Origin: Streptomyces phaeolivaceus
Lineage (GTDB): Bacteria > Actinomycetota > Actinomycetes > Streptomycetales > Streptomycetaceae
DNA: 64,000 bases
Assembly: GCF_009184865.1 (NCBI RefSeq)
Contig: NZ_CP045096.1
Location: 8,246,001-8,310,000, forward strand
Reading direction: 5' to 3'
The notes beneath the pieces are model-generated. The model was not told the DNA's origin, ran no database searches, and was given only the letters and a program-made list of their open reading frames with translations. This document shows positions 25,659 through 34,740 of this stretch, in pieces (positions within the stretch are counted from its first letter, which is position 1; every line of letters begins with the position of its first letter). Position numbers and translations under genes: made by a program.

Positions 25659-27635
25659 TTATGGGGTGTCCGGGGAGTCGTAGCGCTCGGCCAGTTCGGT
25701 GGCGAAGGCGCGCAGCAGGGTGTGCTGGGTGTAGCGGCCGGGGGCGTGTTCGACGACGAGGTGGGCGTCGGCGAGGTCGTCGAGCAGCAGCCGGGCGCGT
25801 CGGGGCGGGAGGCCGAGCAGGGTCGCGGCCGTGTCCGGGGTCAGGTCCGGGCCGGGGTGTGACGACAACAGCCGGAACAGGCGCGCGGGTTCGGGCGGCA
25901 GTCGGCGGTAGGAGCGGGCGAAGGCGGTACGCGGGTCGGTCGGGATATCGGCGGGGATGTGGGCCGGGGCGCCGACAGGGGCGGTCGGTGTTCCGCCGGT
26001 GGGGGTGAAGGCGTCGAGGCTGGTCCGGGTGTGCCGGAGTTCCGCCGCGACGGCTGCGAGCGGCAGGGTCGGGTGGGTGGCGGCGCGGGCGGCGACGAGG
26101 GTCAGGGCCAGCGGCAGGCGACCGCACCGGGTGACGATCTCCTCGGCCGCCCCGGGCTCGGCGGCGGGTAGGGCGGGGCCGGTGTGCGCCGCGAGCATCC
26201 TGCTCGCGTCCGCCGCCGACGGCAGGTCCAGGCGCAGCGGACGGGTGCCCGAAGCGATCAGGCCGGACAGCCCCCGGCGACTGGTGACCAGCGTCAGACA
26301 GCCGGGCGACGCGGGCAGCAGCGGCCGTACCTGCTCGGTGTCGGCCGCGTCGTCCAGCACGAGCAGCAGCCGTCGGCCGGTCACCACGCTGCGGTACAGC
26401 CCGGCGAGGGAGTCCGTCCGGCCCGGCATACGCGCGGACGGCACCCCGAGCGCGACGAGCAGCCCCCGCAACGCCTCCGCCGGCTCCAGCGGCGCCCGGA
26501 CGGGGTCGAACCCCCGCAGCCGGACGTGCAGTTGGCCGTCCGGGAACCGGTCCGCGACCCGATGCGCCCAGTGCACCGCCAGCGCGGTCTTCCCTACGCC
26601 GGGCATTCCGCAGATCAGCACGGAGGCGGGGGGCTGTGCGGGAGTGTGCGGGGGCGCGTCGGCGGGGACGGCCGCCGAGTCCGTGGTCTGAGCGAGGAGA
26701 CCGATCTCGGACCGCCTGCCGATGAACACGGGGAGATCGGGAGGGAGTTGGCGGGAATCGCCGCGGTCGGCAGTGCGGTCGGCAGTGCGGGTGGCGGCGC
26801 GGGTGGCAGCGCGGTCGACCGCATCGGGCCGGGCCGGGCTGGTGGTGGGGCTCGGATGCGGCGGCGGGCCGGGTGGGGCCCATTCCTGGCGGAGTACCCG
26901 CGCGTGGGCCGTGGTCAGTTCCGGGCCGGGCTTCACCGCCAACTCCTCGGCCAGCAGCCGTCGTACGCGCTCATAGGCGGTCAGGGCCTCCGCCTGGAGG
27001 CCGGACGACGCGAGGGCCATGATGTGCGCGGCGTGCAACGACTCGTCCAGGGGCGCGAGTTCGAGGGACCGGCGCAGCCGGGGCAGCAGCTGCTCGGAGT
27101 CGCCGCTGAGGAGTGCCGCGTCGGCGGCCATCCGGGTCGTGCGGATCAACTCCCTTTCCACCGAGGCGAACACGGCGTGCACCCGTGCCGCCGCGGGGAT
27201 GCCCATGGCCACCGGGCCGCGCCACTCGCCCAGCGCGTCCAGGAAGTGCGCCGACGCGGCCTCGGACCGCCCCGTGGCCGCCGCCCGCATCCCCCGCTTC
27301 GTCAGCGCGCGGAACCGCAGCAGATCGACCTCGTCCTCGTCCGCCTCCAGCAGACAGCCCCCGGCGCGGCGCGGCAGCCGTCGTCCCGGCGCCCGGGGCG
27401 GCAGCCCGGGTTCGAGCAGCCGCCGCAGCGAACCGGCGTAACGACGCACCACGTTCCGGGCGCTGGCCGGTGCCCGCTCGGGCCACAGTACGTCGACGAT
27501 CTCACCCCACGGCACGGGTCGGCCGGCCCGCACCACCAACAGCCCCAGCAGCGCGCGCTGTTGCGGGAACCCGAGATCCAGCTCCTCCCCGTCGTCCCGG
27601 CACACCCGCAGCGGCCCCAGCACCTCGAACCGCAT
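25659..27635 (-). CDS. SARP/AfsR-like regulator lacking the TPR tail
   Basis: 658 aa. Order: OmpR-type winged helix (residues 1-95; FPQQRALLGLLVVRAGRPV), bacterial transcriptional activation domain (about 98-245; ALTAYERVRRLLAEEL), then an NB-ARC NTPase with P-loop CGMPGVGKTALAVHWAH and LLLVLDDAADTEQVRPLL (Walker B). It ends soon after the winged-helix part of NB-ARC, with no TPR array. Such proteins switch on antibiotic clusters. ATG 27635 has GAGGGG upstream. It follows a second, longer regulator of the same type after 139 bp that are mostly a 9-bp tandem repeat, so the two are a tandem duplication. The frame stays open far upstream through the repeat. Confidence 0.88.
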   Translation of the reverse strand: MRFEVLGPLRVCRDDGEELDLGFPQQRALLGLLVVRAGRPVPWGEIVDVLWPERAPASARNVVRRYAGSLRRLLEPGLPPRAPGRRLPRRAGGCLLEADEDEVDLLRFRALTKRGMRAAATGRSEAASAHFLDALGEWRGPVAMGIPAAARVHAVFASVERELIRTTRMAADAALLSGDSEQLLPRLRRSLELAPLDESLHAAHIMALASSGLQAEALTAYERVRRLLAEELAVKPGPELTTAHARVLRQEWAPPGPPPHPSPTTSPARPDAVDRAATRAATRTADRTADRGDSRQLPPDLPVFIGRRSEIGLLAQTTDSAAVPADAPPHTPAQPPASVLICGMPGVGKTALAVHWAHRVADRFPDGQLHVRLRGFDPVRAPLEPAEALRGLLVALGVPSARMPGRTDSLAGLYRSVVTGRRLLLVLDDAADTEQVRPLLPASPGCLTLVTSRRGLSGLIASGTRPLRLDLPSAADASRMLAAHTGPALPAAEPGAAEEIVTRCGRLPLALTLVAARAATHPTLPLAAVAAELRHTRTSLDAFTPTGGTPTAPVGAPAHIPADIPTDPRTAFARSYRRLPPEPARLFRLLSSHPGPDLTPDTAATLLGLPPRRARLLLDDLADAHLVVEHAPGRYTQHTLLRAFATELAERYDSPDTP

Positions 27636-27671
27636 CAAGTCCCCTCGGCGGACGGCCTGACGGCACTCACC

Positions 27672-27788
27672 CGGGTCACCCGCATCGCCCGCATCGCCCG
27701 CGTCACCCGGGTCACCCGCATCGCCCGCATCGCCCGCGTCGCCCGCGTCACCCGGGTCACCCGCGTCGTCCGGGTCACCCGCGTCGCC
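27672..27788. repeat. 9-bp tandem repeat, about 13 copies
   Basis: Units such as CGCATCGCC, CGCGTCACC and CGGGTCACC repeat without gaps, in places as a higher-order 36-bp pattern. The tract fills most of the spacer between the two SARP genes and reaches 14 bp into the 3' end of the upstream one. Confidence 0.9.
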
Positions 27789-30747
27789 CGCTCGCGTCGA
27801 GCTGGGCCCTGACCCGGTCGGCGTCGGGGTGGCCGAGGGTGATGAGGAGGGTGAGGGCCTGCTGCCGGACCTCGTGGGCGGTGTCGTGGTCGCCCATCGC
27901 CGTATGCGTGTCGCCGATGTGGACGAGGGTGCAGGCCTCCAGATACGGCACCCCCAGCTCCCGGTAGAGGGCGAGGGCGTGGCCGTAGCCGACGAGGGCG
28001 TTCGGATGGCGGCCGAGGTGGTGGTGGGCGTAGGCGAGGGTGTGCCAGGTGGCGGCCTCGCCGTAGCGGTCGCCGAGTTCCTGGAGCAGGGCCAGGGCCT
28101 CGTGGCAGTGCCGCAGGGCCTCCCGGTACTCGCCGAGCAGCGCGTGGTACCAGCCGACGGAGTTGAGGACACTGGCGTACGCGGAGCGCCGGCCGCCCGC
28201 CCGGAACAGTTCCATGGCCAGCCGGTTGTGGTGCAGGGCGCCGGGCAGATCCCCCTCCTGGTCGTGGGTCCAGCCGAGGCTGCGATGGGTGTCGGCCCGC
28301 CCGACGTCGTCCCCCAGCCCGGCGAAGAGCGACAGCGCGCGGTCGAGCCGGGGGCGGGCGGTGCCGTGCAGCCCGAGCCGGCTCTCGGCCCGTGCCAGCG
28401 CGCGCAGCCCCCTGGCCTCCCACCCGGGATCCCCCGTCCGCAGCGCCGCGTCGAGCGCGATCCGCTGGACCGTCGCCCAGTCGTGCCAGTGCCCCCGCCG
28501 GTCGAAGAACGGCTCCAGCGACCAGGCCAGCGCACCCGCCACCCGGTCCCGGCCGGACCGGGCCGCCGCCCCGACCACGGCGAGCAGCACCGGATACTCG
28601 GCGGTCAGCCAGGCGAGCGCCTCCTCATGACCGGCGAGCGGTTCGGCGCGGACCCCGGCCGGGGCGGGCTCCGGCGGCAACGGGTCCGCGTACGGGGCGA
28701 GGAGCGGCTCGGCGGTGTGCGCGGTGTGCGCGTAGTACGCGTACAGCCGCTCGACGGCCGCCTCGCGCTCGCTCTCCGGGCGCTGCTCCTCCAGGAGTTC
28801 GGCCGCGTGGGCGCGCAGCAGGTCGTGCAGGGCGTACCGGCCCGGGGCGGGCTCGCCCAGGAGATGGACGTCGGTCAGTTCGGCGAGGAGCCGCCGCGCC
28901 CGGCGCGCGGGCAGCCCGGTGAGCGCGGCCGTCGCCGCCACCGAGAAGTCCGGGCCGGGATGCAGCGCGAGCAGCGGGAAGAGACGGGCCGCCTCCGGCG
29001 ACACGGCACCCAGCGACCAGGAGAACACCGCGCCGACGTTCGCGGACGGGTCCGTGCGGCTGAACGCGTCCAGACTGCCGTGCGCCGCGCGCAGTTCCGC
29101 CGCGATCGCCGACAGCGGGAAACCGGGGTGCGCGGCGGCGCGCGCCGCGACACAGGCCAGCGCCAGCGGAAGCCCACCGCACAGCGCCGCGATCTCGGCC
29201 ACCGCCCGCGCCTGCCCGGTCAGCCGCCCGGTCCCCAGCCGGCGTTCGAGGAACGCCCGCGCCTGCCCGGCGTCCAGCGGACGCAACGCCAGCGTGTGCG
29301 CGCCGTGCGAGGAGACCAGGCCCGACAGCTGGTCGCGGCTGGTGACGATGGTGAGACAGCCGGGCGTGCCCGGCAGCAACGGCCGTACCTGCTCGGTGTC
29401 CCGCGCGTTGTCCAGCAGCACCAGGAACCGTCGCCCCGCCAACAGGCCGCGGTACAGCGCCGCCTGGGCGTCCACCCCGTGCGGGACCCGCTCCGGCGGT
29501 ACGCCCAGCGCGTCGAGGAAGACCCGCACCGCCTCCCCGGCCTCCATCACGGCACCCGACGGCGCGAACCCCCGCAGATTGACGTAGAGCTGCCCGTCCG
29601 GGTACCGGTCCGCGACCCGGTGCGCCCAGTGCACGGCGAGCGTCGTCTTGCCGATCCCGGCCATCCCGCCGATGGCACTGATCACCACGGTGCCGAGGGG
29701 GCCCACGCCGGGGCCGCCGCGATCGTCCAGGAGCGCCAGCACCTGCTCCAGCTCGGCACGACGCCCGGTGAACGTCGGCAGATCGTGCGGGAGTTGGGCG
29801 GGTACGGCGGTCGGCGCCTGAGCCTGTGCTCCCGCCCGCGGACCAGGCGTACCGACGGCCGCAGCAGCCACCACCTCCTCCGCTTCGGCCCCGGAGGACA
29901 CGGGCTCCGGCGAACCGGCGCCGTGGGAAGGGGAGTTGTGGGTGTCGGTGTCTCGCGACCCCGCATCCCGCCGGAGGCCCTCGCCGAGGACAGCCCGGTG
30001 GGCGTCCCGGAGCTCCGGTCCCGGATCGATGCCCAGTTCCTCGGCGAGCCGCTCGCGGGCGGCCCGGTAGGCGCCCAGCGCCTCGGCCTCGTGTCCGGTG
30101 GCGGCCAGTACGCGCACGAGCCGGGCCAGCAGGGGTTCGTCCAACGGGTCGTCGGCCACCGCTTCCTGGAGCGGGGACAGCACGGCGGCGGGGATGCCGG
30201 CCCGCAGCGCCGCGTCGGCCGCCTCCCGTACCGCCGCCGCCCGCTCCCGGTCGACCGGCGGGAACCCGGCGCGCTCCCGCACCTCCTCGGGCAGGCCCGC
30301 CCCGACCGGTCCCCGCCACAGCCCCAGCGCCTCGGTGAGCAGCTCCACGACCCGGGCCGCCGATCGGCCCGTGTCGCCGCCGACCCGTCGCGCCTCGTCC
30401 CGCAGCCGACGGAACCGCAGCAGATCCAGGGAGTCGGCGTCGACCAGGAGCCGGTACCCGCCCGCGTTCCGTATCAGCCACCGGCCGGTGGCGCGGTTGG
30501 GCAGACCGGGCTCCAACATCCGCCGCAGCGAGCCCACATGACGCCGGATCACATTCACGGCACTGTCCGGCGGCAGCGGCCCCCACAGCACGTCGACGAT
30601 CTCGCTGACCGCCACCGGCTGCCCGGCCCGCACCAGCAACAGCGCCAGCAGCGCCCGCTCCTGCGGACGTCCCCACGCCGGCTCCACCCCCGTCCGCTCC
30701 ACCCGGACCGACCCCAGAACCGCGAACCGCACCGGCTCCAGCGCCAA
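27775..30747 (-). CDS. SARP/AfsR-type regulator with NB-ARC and TPR domains
   Basis: 990 aa, the full AfsR plan. Winged helix (about 8-105), activation domain (about 110-260; LGAYRAARERLAEELGIDPGPEL), NB-ARC NTPase (P-loop GGMAGIGKTTLAVHWAH, FLVLLDNARDTEQVRPLLPG) and a C-terminal TPR array from about 790 (ADTHRSLGWTHDQEGDLPGALHHNRLAMELF). AfsR-like proteins bind DNA through the first domains, with ATP and kinase input modulating them. The start is TTG 30747, supported by AGGAGG 5 nt upstream. It shares gene order and much sequence with the shorter regulator just downstream. No biosynthetic cluster is next to it, so its target is unknown. Confidence 0.92.
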   Translation of the reverse strand: MALEPVRFAVLGSVRVERTGVEPAWGRPQERALLALLLVRAGQPVAVSEIVDVLWGPLPPDSAVNVIRRHVGSLRRMLEPGLPNRATGRWLIRNAGGYRLLVDADSLDLLRFRRLRDEARRVGGDTGRSAARVVELLTEALGLWRGPVGAGLPEEVRERAGFPPVDRERAAAVREAADAALRAGIPAAVLSPLQEAVADDPLDEPLLARLVRVLAATGHEAEALGAYRAARERLAEELGIDPGPELRDAHRAVLGEGLRRDAGSRDTDTHNSPSHGAGSPEPVSSGAEAEEVVAAAAVGTPGPRAGAQAQAPTAVPAQLPHDLPTFTGRRAELEQVLALLDDRGGPGVGPLGTVVISAIGGMAGIGKTTLAVHWAHRVADRYPDGQLYVNLRGFAPSGAVMEAGEAVRVFLDALGVPPERVPHGVDAQAALYRGLLAGRRFLVLLDNARDTEQVRPLLPGTPGCLTIVTSRDQLSGLVSSHGAHTLALRPLDAGQARAFLERRLGTGRLTGQARAVAEIAALCGGLPLALACVAARAAAHPGFPLSAIAAELRAAHGSLDAFSRTDPSANVGAVFSWSLGAVSPEAARLFPLLALHPGPDFSVAATAALTGLPARRARRLLAELTDVHLLGEPAPGRYALHDLLRAHAAELLEEQRPESEREAAVERLYAYYAHTAHTAEPLLAPYADPLPPEPAPAGVRAEPLAGHEEALAWLTAEYPVLLAVVGAAARSGRDRVAGALAWSLEPFFDRRGHWHDWATVQRIALDAALRTGDPGWEARGLRALARAESRLGLHGTARPRLDRALSLFAGLGDDVGRADTHRSLGWTHDQEGDLPGALHHNRLAMELFRAGGRRSAYASVLNSVGWYHALLGEYREALRHCHEALALLQELGDRYGEAATWHTLAYAHHHLGRHPNALVGYGHALALYRELGVPYLEACTLVHIGDTHTAMGDHDTAHEVRQQALTLLITLGHPDADRVRAQLDASGRRG

Positions 30748-30762
30748 TTGGCCCTCCTGATA

Positions 30763-30786
30763 TCTCGTATCTTTACGTTATCGAGA
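30763..30786. promoter_or_regulatory. Short inverted repeat before the large SARP gene
   Basis: TCTCG and CGAGA arms, 14 nt apart, lie in an unusually AT-rich 30-bp stretch directly upstream of the ribosome site. It could be the promoter/operator region; no -10/-35 pair is convincing. Confidence 0.3.
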
Positions 30787-30833
30787 CTGTAGTCGCGTCT
30801 CGGCATTCCGGGTATTTCGGCCCGGAAGGTCCG

Positions 30834-31505
30834 TCACATCACCAAAGCGTGAGGGCTTCGGCTTGAGTACGGTCTCTCGCTTCTGTGTGCCGCCGGCGCG
30901 GCAGGGTTGCGCCACCTGCCCGCCCCGCCTCCGCCTTGTGGCGGGGGCGGGTGGCGCGGGTCTTCCGGTCGGCTCCACGAGGCTTCGACACCGCCGGGGC
31001 GGTGTCCTGGTCTCCGGCCACTCCGGTACCAGTCGTGCAGGCTGCCGCGAGGGCGGCGAGGTTGCGGCCGTTCGTGGAGGGCCGCCGCGGCGGTGTCGGA
31101 CGCCACCACGTCCAGCACCGGGTGCGGAACGCGGTGCCGGGCCTCGGAGACAGCCTGTGCCATGAGTGTGGCTCCGGGCCCCAGGCCGCGGGCCCACGGG
31201 GCGACGAAGAGGCGGTTGATCACGGCCGTCTCGTCCACGCCCACCCCCGCGCGGGCGCTCCACAGCGCGGGTGCGGCGTCGTCGGCGCCGCTGGGGGACA
31301 GACCGATGTGGCCGGCGATCCGGCCGTCCACCTCCACCACCCAGGCGGCGAGGAGCGAGGGCGGTGACAGCCGTGCGTCTGGCCGGTCGGGCCAGTTCAC
31401 CGGGTAGCCGTCGCGTTCATGGACCTCCGCGAGGACGCGGACGCAGCCCCCGAGATCGCGGTCGGTCCGAGACCGGACCTCGCCTGTCGTACGTCCGCCG
31501 GACAC
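30834..31505 (-). CDS. GNAT acetyltransferase with abnormal C-terminus (possible frameshift)
   Basis: 223 aa from GTG 31505, which has AGGAGCG upstream. The N-terminal 135 residues match GNAT enzymes (LAEVHERDGYPVNWPDRPDARLSPP, VVEVDGRIAGHIGLS, VINRLFVAPWARGLGPGATLM, VLDVVASDTAAAALHER). In GNATs this last segment is normally followed by ERLGWRR and a short strand; here it becomes an Arg/Pro/Gly-rich tail. Another minus-strand frame at the same spot reads GRNLAALAAACTTGTGVAGDQD, closer to a GNAT end, so a small indel near 31065 is likely. The acetyl-CoA site (Gly-rich loop) is present, so activity is possible but doubtful. It is divergent from the sugar transporter gene. Confidence 0.6.
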   Translation of the reverse strand: MSGGRTTGEVRSRTDRDLGGCVRVLAEVHERDGYPVNWPDRPDARLSPPSLLAAWVVEVDGRIAGHIGLSPSGADDAAPALWSARAGVGVDETAVINRLFVAPWARGLGPGATLMAQAVSEARHRVPHPVLDVVASDTAAAALHERPQPRRPRGSLHDWYRSGRRPGHRPGGVEASWSRPEDPRHPPPPQGGGGAGRWRNPAAPAAHRSERPYSSRSPHALVM

Positions 31506-31625
31506 GCTCTCGCTCCTGCCGCTCGTCACGGCCGCATCGAAGCACACGGCGGGCATCGGCCGCGTGGCATTTCCGTCCCGGTCCCGGTGCCGCGCCGCTC
31601 TCGTACGGCGTCCGCTGCCGGGATC

Positions 31626-31652
31626 TTGACGGCGGTGATGTTACCGGTAACA
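31626..31652 (+). promoter_or_regulatory. LacI-type operator over the transporter promoter
   Basis: TGTTACCGGTAACA at 31639-31652 is a perfect 14-bp palindrome with a central CG, the usual design of LacI-family operators. A TTGACG at 31626-31631 could be the -35 box, placing the operator over the -10 region. It is 38 bp before the MFS gene of a locus that encodes a LacI regulator. Confidence 0.7.
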
Positions 31653-31689
31653 CTGCGAGAGCCCCAGCCATGGAGAGGCGGAGTCCCGC

Positions 31690-32904
31690 GTGCCCGACAC
31701 ACCGACCGCGCAAGAGGTGAAGCACGTCCGACCGGCCCCGCGACCACGGGTGTTCAGCCCCGCCGCCGTGGTCGCCTCCTGCGTCGGCTTCATCCTGATC
31801 GGCGCGCTCCAGGCGCTCTACGGCCCCGCCATCCCGGCCTTCCGCGACGAGTACGACCTCTCGCCGTCGGCCGCCGGGCTCGGCCTGAGCGCCCACTTCA
31901 TCGGCGGTGTCGTCGGCGTACTGCTCTTCGACCGGCTGTTCGGGCGGATCGGCAACCGGCGGCTCCTCGGCACCTCGTATCTGCTGATGGCCGTCGGCGC
32001 GGCGGGCTTCGCGCTCGCCCCGAACTGGCCCGCCGGTCTCGCCGCCGCACTGCTCGCCGGGTTCGGCTTCGGCGGTATCGACTACGGCCTCAACCAGCTC
32101 TGCGCCGTCGGTTTCGGCCACCGCTCCACCGCCATGCTGAACATCCTCAACGCCCACTTCGGCATCGGCGCGATCCTCGGCCCCGCCCTGATCGCCGCCT
32201 TCGGCGCCGAGCACTACCCGGCGCTCTTCCTGGCCTTCGCCGCCGCCAACCTGCCGCTGCTGCTCTGTCTGCGGGGCGTACGCGACCGGGTGCCGCGGCC
32301 CGGCACCGAGACGGCCGAGAGCCGGCCCGGCGGCTCGGTGCTGGGCCGCAGCCTGGGCTCGGTGCTCGGCGTGTTCGTCGCCCTCTACGTCCTGCACGTC
32401 GGCATCGAGGCAGGTGTCGGCGGCTGGGAACCCACCCACCTGGAGACGGTCGGCTACGGCGCCGGAGCCGCCGCGACCGCCACCTCCGTGTACTGGCTGA
32501 TGATGACGGTCGGCCGCTTCCTGGTCGCCCCCCTCGCCCTGCGCCACTCACCGCAGACGATCATCACCGTGTCCTGCGCGGGCATGACCGTCTGCCTGCT
32601 GCTGGCCTCGGTGCCCTGGCTCGCCCCGTACGCCTACGCCGGAGTCGGCCTGTTCATCGCGCCGATCTTCCCCACCGGTCTGCCCTGGCTGAACGCCGCC
32701 GCGCCCCGGGCCCGCCGCGCCGGAGCCCTTGTGATCGCCGCCTCCCTGGTCGGGGGAGTGGTGGCGGGCCCGGCGCTCGGCAGGGCCATCGAGTGGTCCG
32801 GCGTCCGCGCGGTCCCGCTGCTGCTCTGCGCGGTCTCGGCCATCTGCCTCCTGGCCACCCTCTGGCTGATCCGCGCCACCCGCCCCGGCTCGACGCCCCC
32901 CTAG
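31690..32904 (+). CDS. MFS transporter, probably for a galactoside
   Basis: 404 aa with about twelve hydrophobic helices; FDRLFGRIGNRRLLGTSYLL is the loop 2-3 region with basic residues typical of the major facilitator superfamily. GFGFGGIDYGLNQLCAV and HFGIGAILGPALIAA are conserved helices 4-5. GTG 31690 has GGAGAGGCGGAG upstream. Two GH35 beta-galactosidase genes follow (54 nt to the first), and a LacI-type operator precedes it. I infer import of the oligosaccharide or galactoside that these enzymes cut in the cytoplasm. Substrate cannot be fixed from sequence. Confidence 0.9.
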   Translation: MPDTPTAQEVKHVRPAPRPRVFSPAAVVASCVGFILIGALQALYGPAIPAFRDEYDLSPSAAGLGLSAHFIGGVVGVLLFDRLFGRIGNRRLLGTSYLLMAVGAAGFALAPNWPAGLAAALLAGFGFGGIDYGLNQLCAVGFGHRSTAMLNILNAHFGIGAILGPALIAAFGAEHYPALFLAFAAANLPLLLCLRGVRDRVPRPGTETAESRPGGSVLGRSLGSVLGVFVALYVLHVGIEAGVGGWEPTHLETVGYGAGAAATATSVYWLMMTVGRFLVAPLALRHSPQTIITVSCAGMTVCLLLASVPWLAPYAYAGVGLFIAPIFPTGLPWLNAAAPRARRAGALVIAASLVGGVVAGPALGRAIEWSGVRAVPLLLCAVSAICLLATLWLIRATRPGSTPP

Positions 32905-32958
32905 GTCGTGTCGTCACCCTCCCGCCCGCCCCGCACCCCCCACCGAAGGGAAACAGCC

Positions 32959-34740
32959 TTGCGCACGCCCGCTCTCACCACGTCGTCCGACGGTTTCCTG
33001 CTCCACGGCGAGCCGTTCCGGATCATCTCCGGAGCGATGCACTACTTCCGCATCCACCCCGACCTGTGGGCCGACCGGCTGCGCAAGGCCCGGCTGATGG
33101 GCCTCAACACCGTGGAGACGTACGTCCCCTGGAACCTCCATCAGCCCGACCCCGACAGCCCGCTCGTCCTCGACGGACTGCTCGACCTGCCCCGCTACCT
33201 CAGCCTCGCCCGCGCCGAGGGCCTGCACGTCCTGCTGCGCCCCGGCCCGTACATCTGCGCCGAGTGGGACGGCGGCGGTCTGCCCTCCTGGCTCACCTCG
33301 GACCCCGACATCCGGCTGCGCTCCAGCGACCCCCGCTTCACGAACGCCCTCGACCGCTATCTCGACATCCTGCTGCCCCCGCTGCTGCCGTACATGGCGG
33401 CGAACGACGGCCCGGTCATCGCCGTCCAGGTCGAGAACGAGTACGGGGCGTACGGCGACGACACCGCGTATCTCAAGCACGTCCACCAGGCGCTGCGGTC
33501 ACGCGGCATCGAGGAACTGCTCCTCACCTGCGACCAGGCGGGCTCCGCCCATCACCTGGCCGCCGGGAGCCTGCCCGGTGTCCTGTCCACCGCCACCTTC
33601 GGCGGAAGGATCGAGGAGTCCCTCGCGGCCCTTCGGGCGCACCAGCCCGAAGGGCCCCTGATGTGCTCGGAGTTCTGGATCGGCTGGTTCGACCACTGGG
33701 GCGAGGAGCACCACGTCCGGGACGCCGAGAGCGCCGCCGCCGACCTCGACAGACTGCTGGCCGCCGGTGCCTCCGTCAACATCTACATGTTCCACGGCGG
33801 CACCAACTTCGGCTTCACCAACGGCGCCAACCACGACCAGTGCTACGCCCCGATCGTCACCTCCTACGACTACGACGCCGCCCTCGGCGAGTCCGGCGAC
33901 CCCGGCCCCAAGTACCACGCGTTCCGTGAAGTGATCGCCCGTCACGCGCCGGTACCGGAGGAGCCGGTCCCGGCCGTCTCGCCCAAACTCGGCGGAATCA
34001 CCGTGGAGTTGGACCGCAGGGCACCTCTGCTGCCGTACGCCACATCCCTCGACTCCTCCGTGGGGCGGTCCGAACACCCGCTCACCATGGAGGAGTTCGG
34101 GCAGCGCTCCGGCTACGCCCTCTACCGTACGACCCTCCCCGAGGCGGGCGACGGACTGCTCCACTTCGAGGGCGGCGTCGGCGACCGCGCCCAGGTCTTC
34201 GTGGACGGCGCCCCCGTCGGCGTACTGGAACGCGAACGCCACGACGAGACCCTGCCGTTGCGCGTCCCGCACCCCGGCGCCACGCTGGACGTGCTCGTGG
34301 AGAACATGGGCGGCGTCAACTACGGCCCCCGCATCGGCGCCGCCAAGGGCCTCCTCGGCCCGGTCACCTTCAACGGCACCGCGCTGCTCGGCTGGGACAC
34401 CCACCGCCTCCCGCTGGCCGACCTGTCCACGGTCCCCTTCGCCCCGGCCGGCACCGAGGCCGCCCCGGTCACCGTCCCCGCCTTCCACCGGGGCACCTTC
34501 GCGATCGAGACCCCCGCCGACACCTTCCTCGCGCTGCCCGGCTGGACCAAGGGCCAGGCCTGGATCAACGGCTTCCACCTCGGCCGCTACTGGAACCGGG
34601 GCCCACAGCGCACCCTCTACGTCCCCGCCCCCGTCCTGCGCCCCGGCGCCAACGACCTGGTCCTGCTGGAACTCAACGCCACGACCAGCGCCCGCGCGCG
34701 GCTCACGGACACGCCCGACCTGGGCCCGGTGAAGCCCTGA
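32959..34740 (+). CDS. GH35 beta-galactosidase
   Basis: 593 aa. Glycoside hydrolase family 35 TIM barrel: HYFRIHPDLWADRLRKAR and NTVETYVPWNLHQP near the N-terminus, acid/base Glu E161 in QVENEYGAYG, nucleophile E238 in MCSEFWIGWFDHWG, and NIYMFHGGTNFGFTNGA. The beta-rich C-terminal third (about 400-590) resembles the galactose-binding jelly rolls of the family. There is no signal peptide, so it acts in the cytoplasm on imported sugar. TTG 32959 is preferred because GAAGGG lies about 9 nt upstream and the family N-terminus begins here. Its stop overlaps the start of the next GH35 gene by one base (TGATG). Confidence 0.93.
   Translation: MRTPALTTSSDGFLLHGEPFRIISGAMHYFRIHPDLWADRLRKARLMGLNTVETYVPWNLHQPDPDSPLVLDGLLDLPRYLSLARAEGLHVLLRPGPYICAEWDGGGLPSWLTSDPDIRLRSSDPRFTNALDRYLDILLPPLLPYMAANDGPVIAVQVENEYGAYGDDTAYLKHVHQALRSRGIEELLLTCDQAGSAHHLAAGSLPGVLSTATFGGRIEESLAALRAHQPEGPLMCSEFWIGWFDHWGEEHHVRDAESAAADLDRLLAAGASVNIYMFHGGTNFGFTNGANHDQCYAPIVTSYDYDAALGESGDPGPKYHAFREVIARHAPVPEEPVPAVSPKLGGITVELDRRAPLLPYATSLDSSVGRSEHPLTMEEFGQRSGYALYRTTLPEAGDGLLHFEGGVGDRAQVFVDGAPVGVLERERHDETLPLRVPHPGATLDVLVENMGGVNYGPRIGAAKGLLGPVTFNGTALLGWDTHRLPLADLSTVPFAPAGTEAAPVTVPAFHRGTFAIETPADTFLALPGWTKGQAWINGFHLGRYWNRGPQRTLYVPAPVLRPGANDLVLLELNATTSARARLTDTPDLGPVKP

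Noticed and set aside
27672..27788. CRISPR-like array
   Set aside because: Units are 9 bp and contiguous, with no spacers and no cas genes.
27636..28535. 300-codon N-terminal extension of the shorter SARP
   Set aside because: It would overlap the upstream SARP in another phase; the conserved winged helix starts at 27635.
27829..30792. 987-codon open frame on the plus strand
   Set aside because: Exactly antisense to the large SARP gene, with low-complexity translation and no ribosome site.
31419..33929. 836-codon plus-strand open frame across the transporter and GH35 genes
   Set aside because: Runs in another phase over two well-supported genes; Arg/Pro-rich translation.
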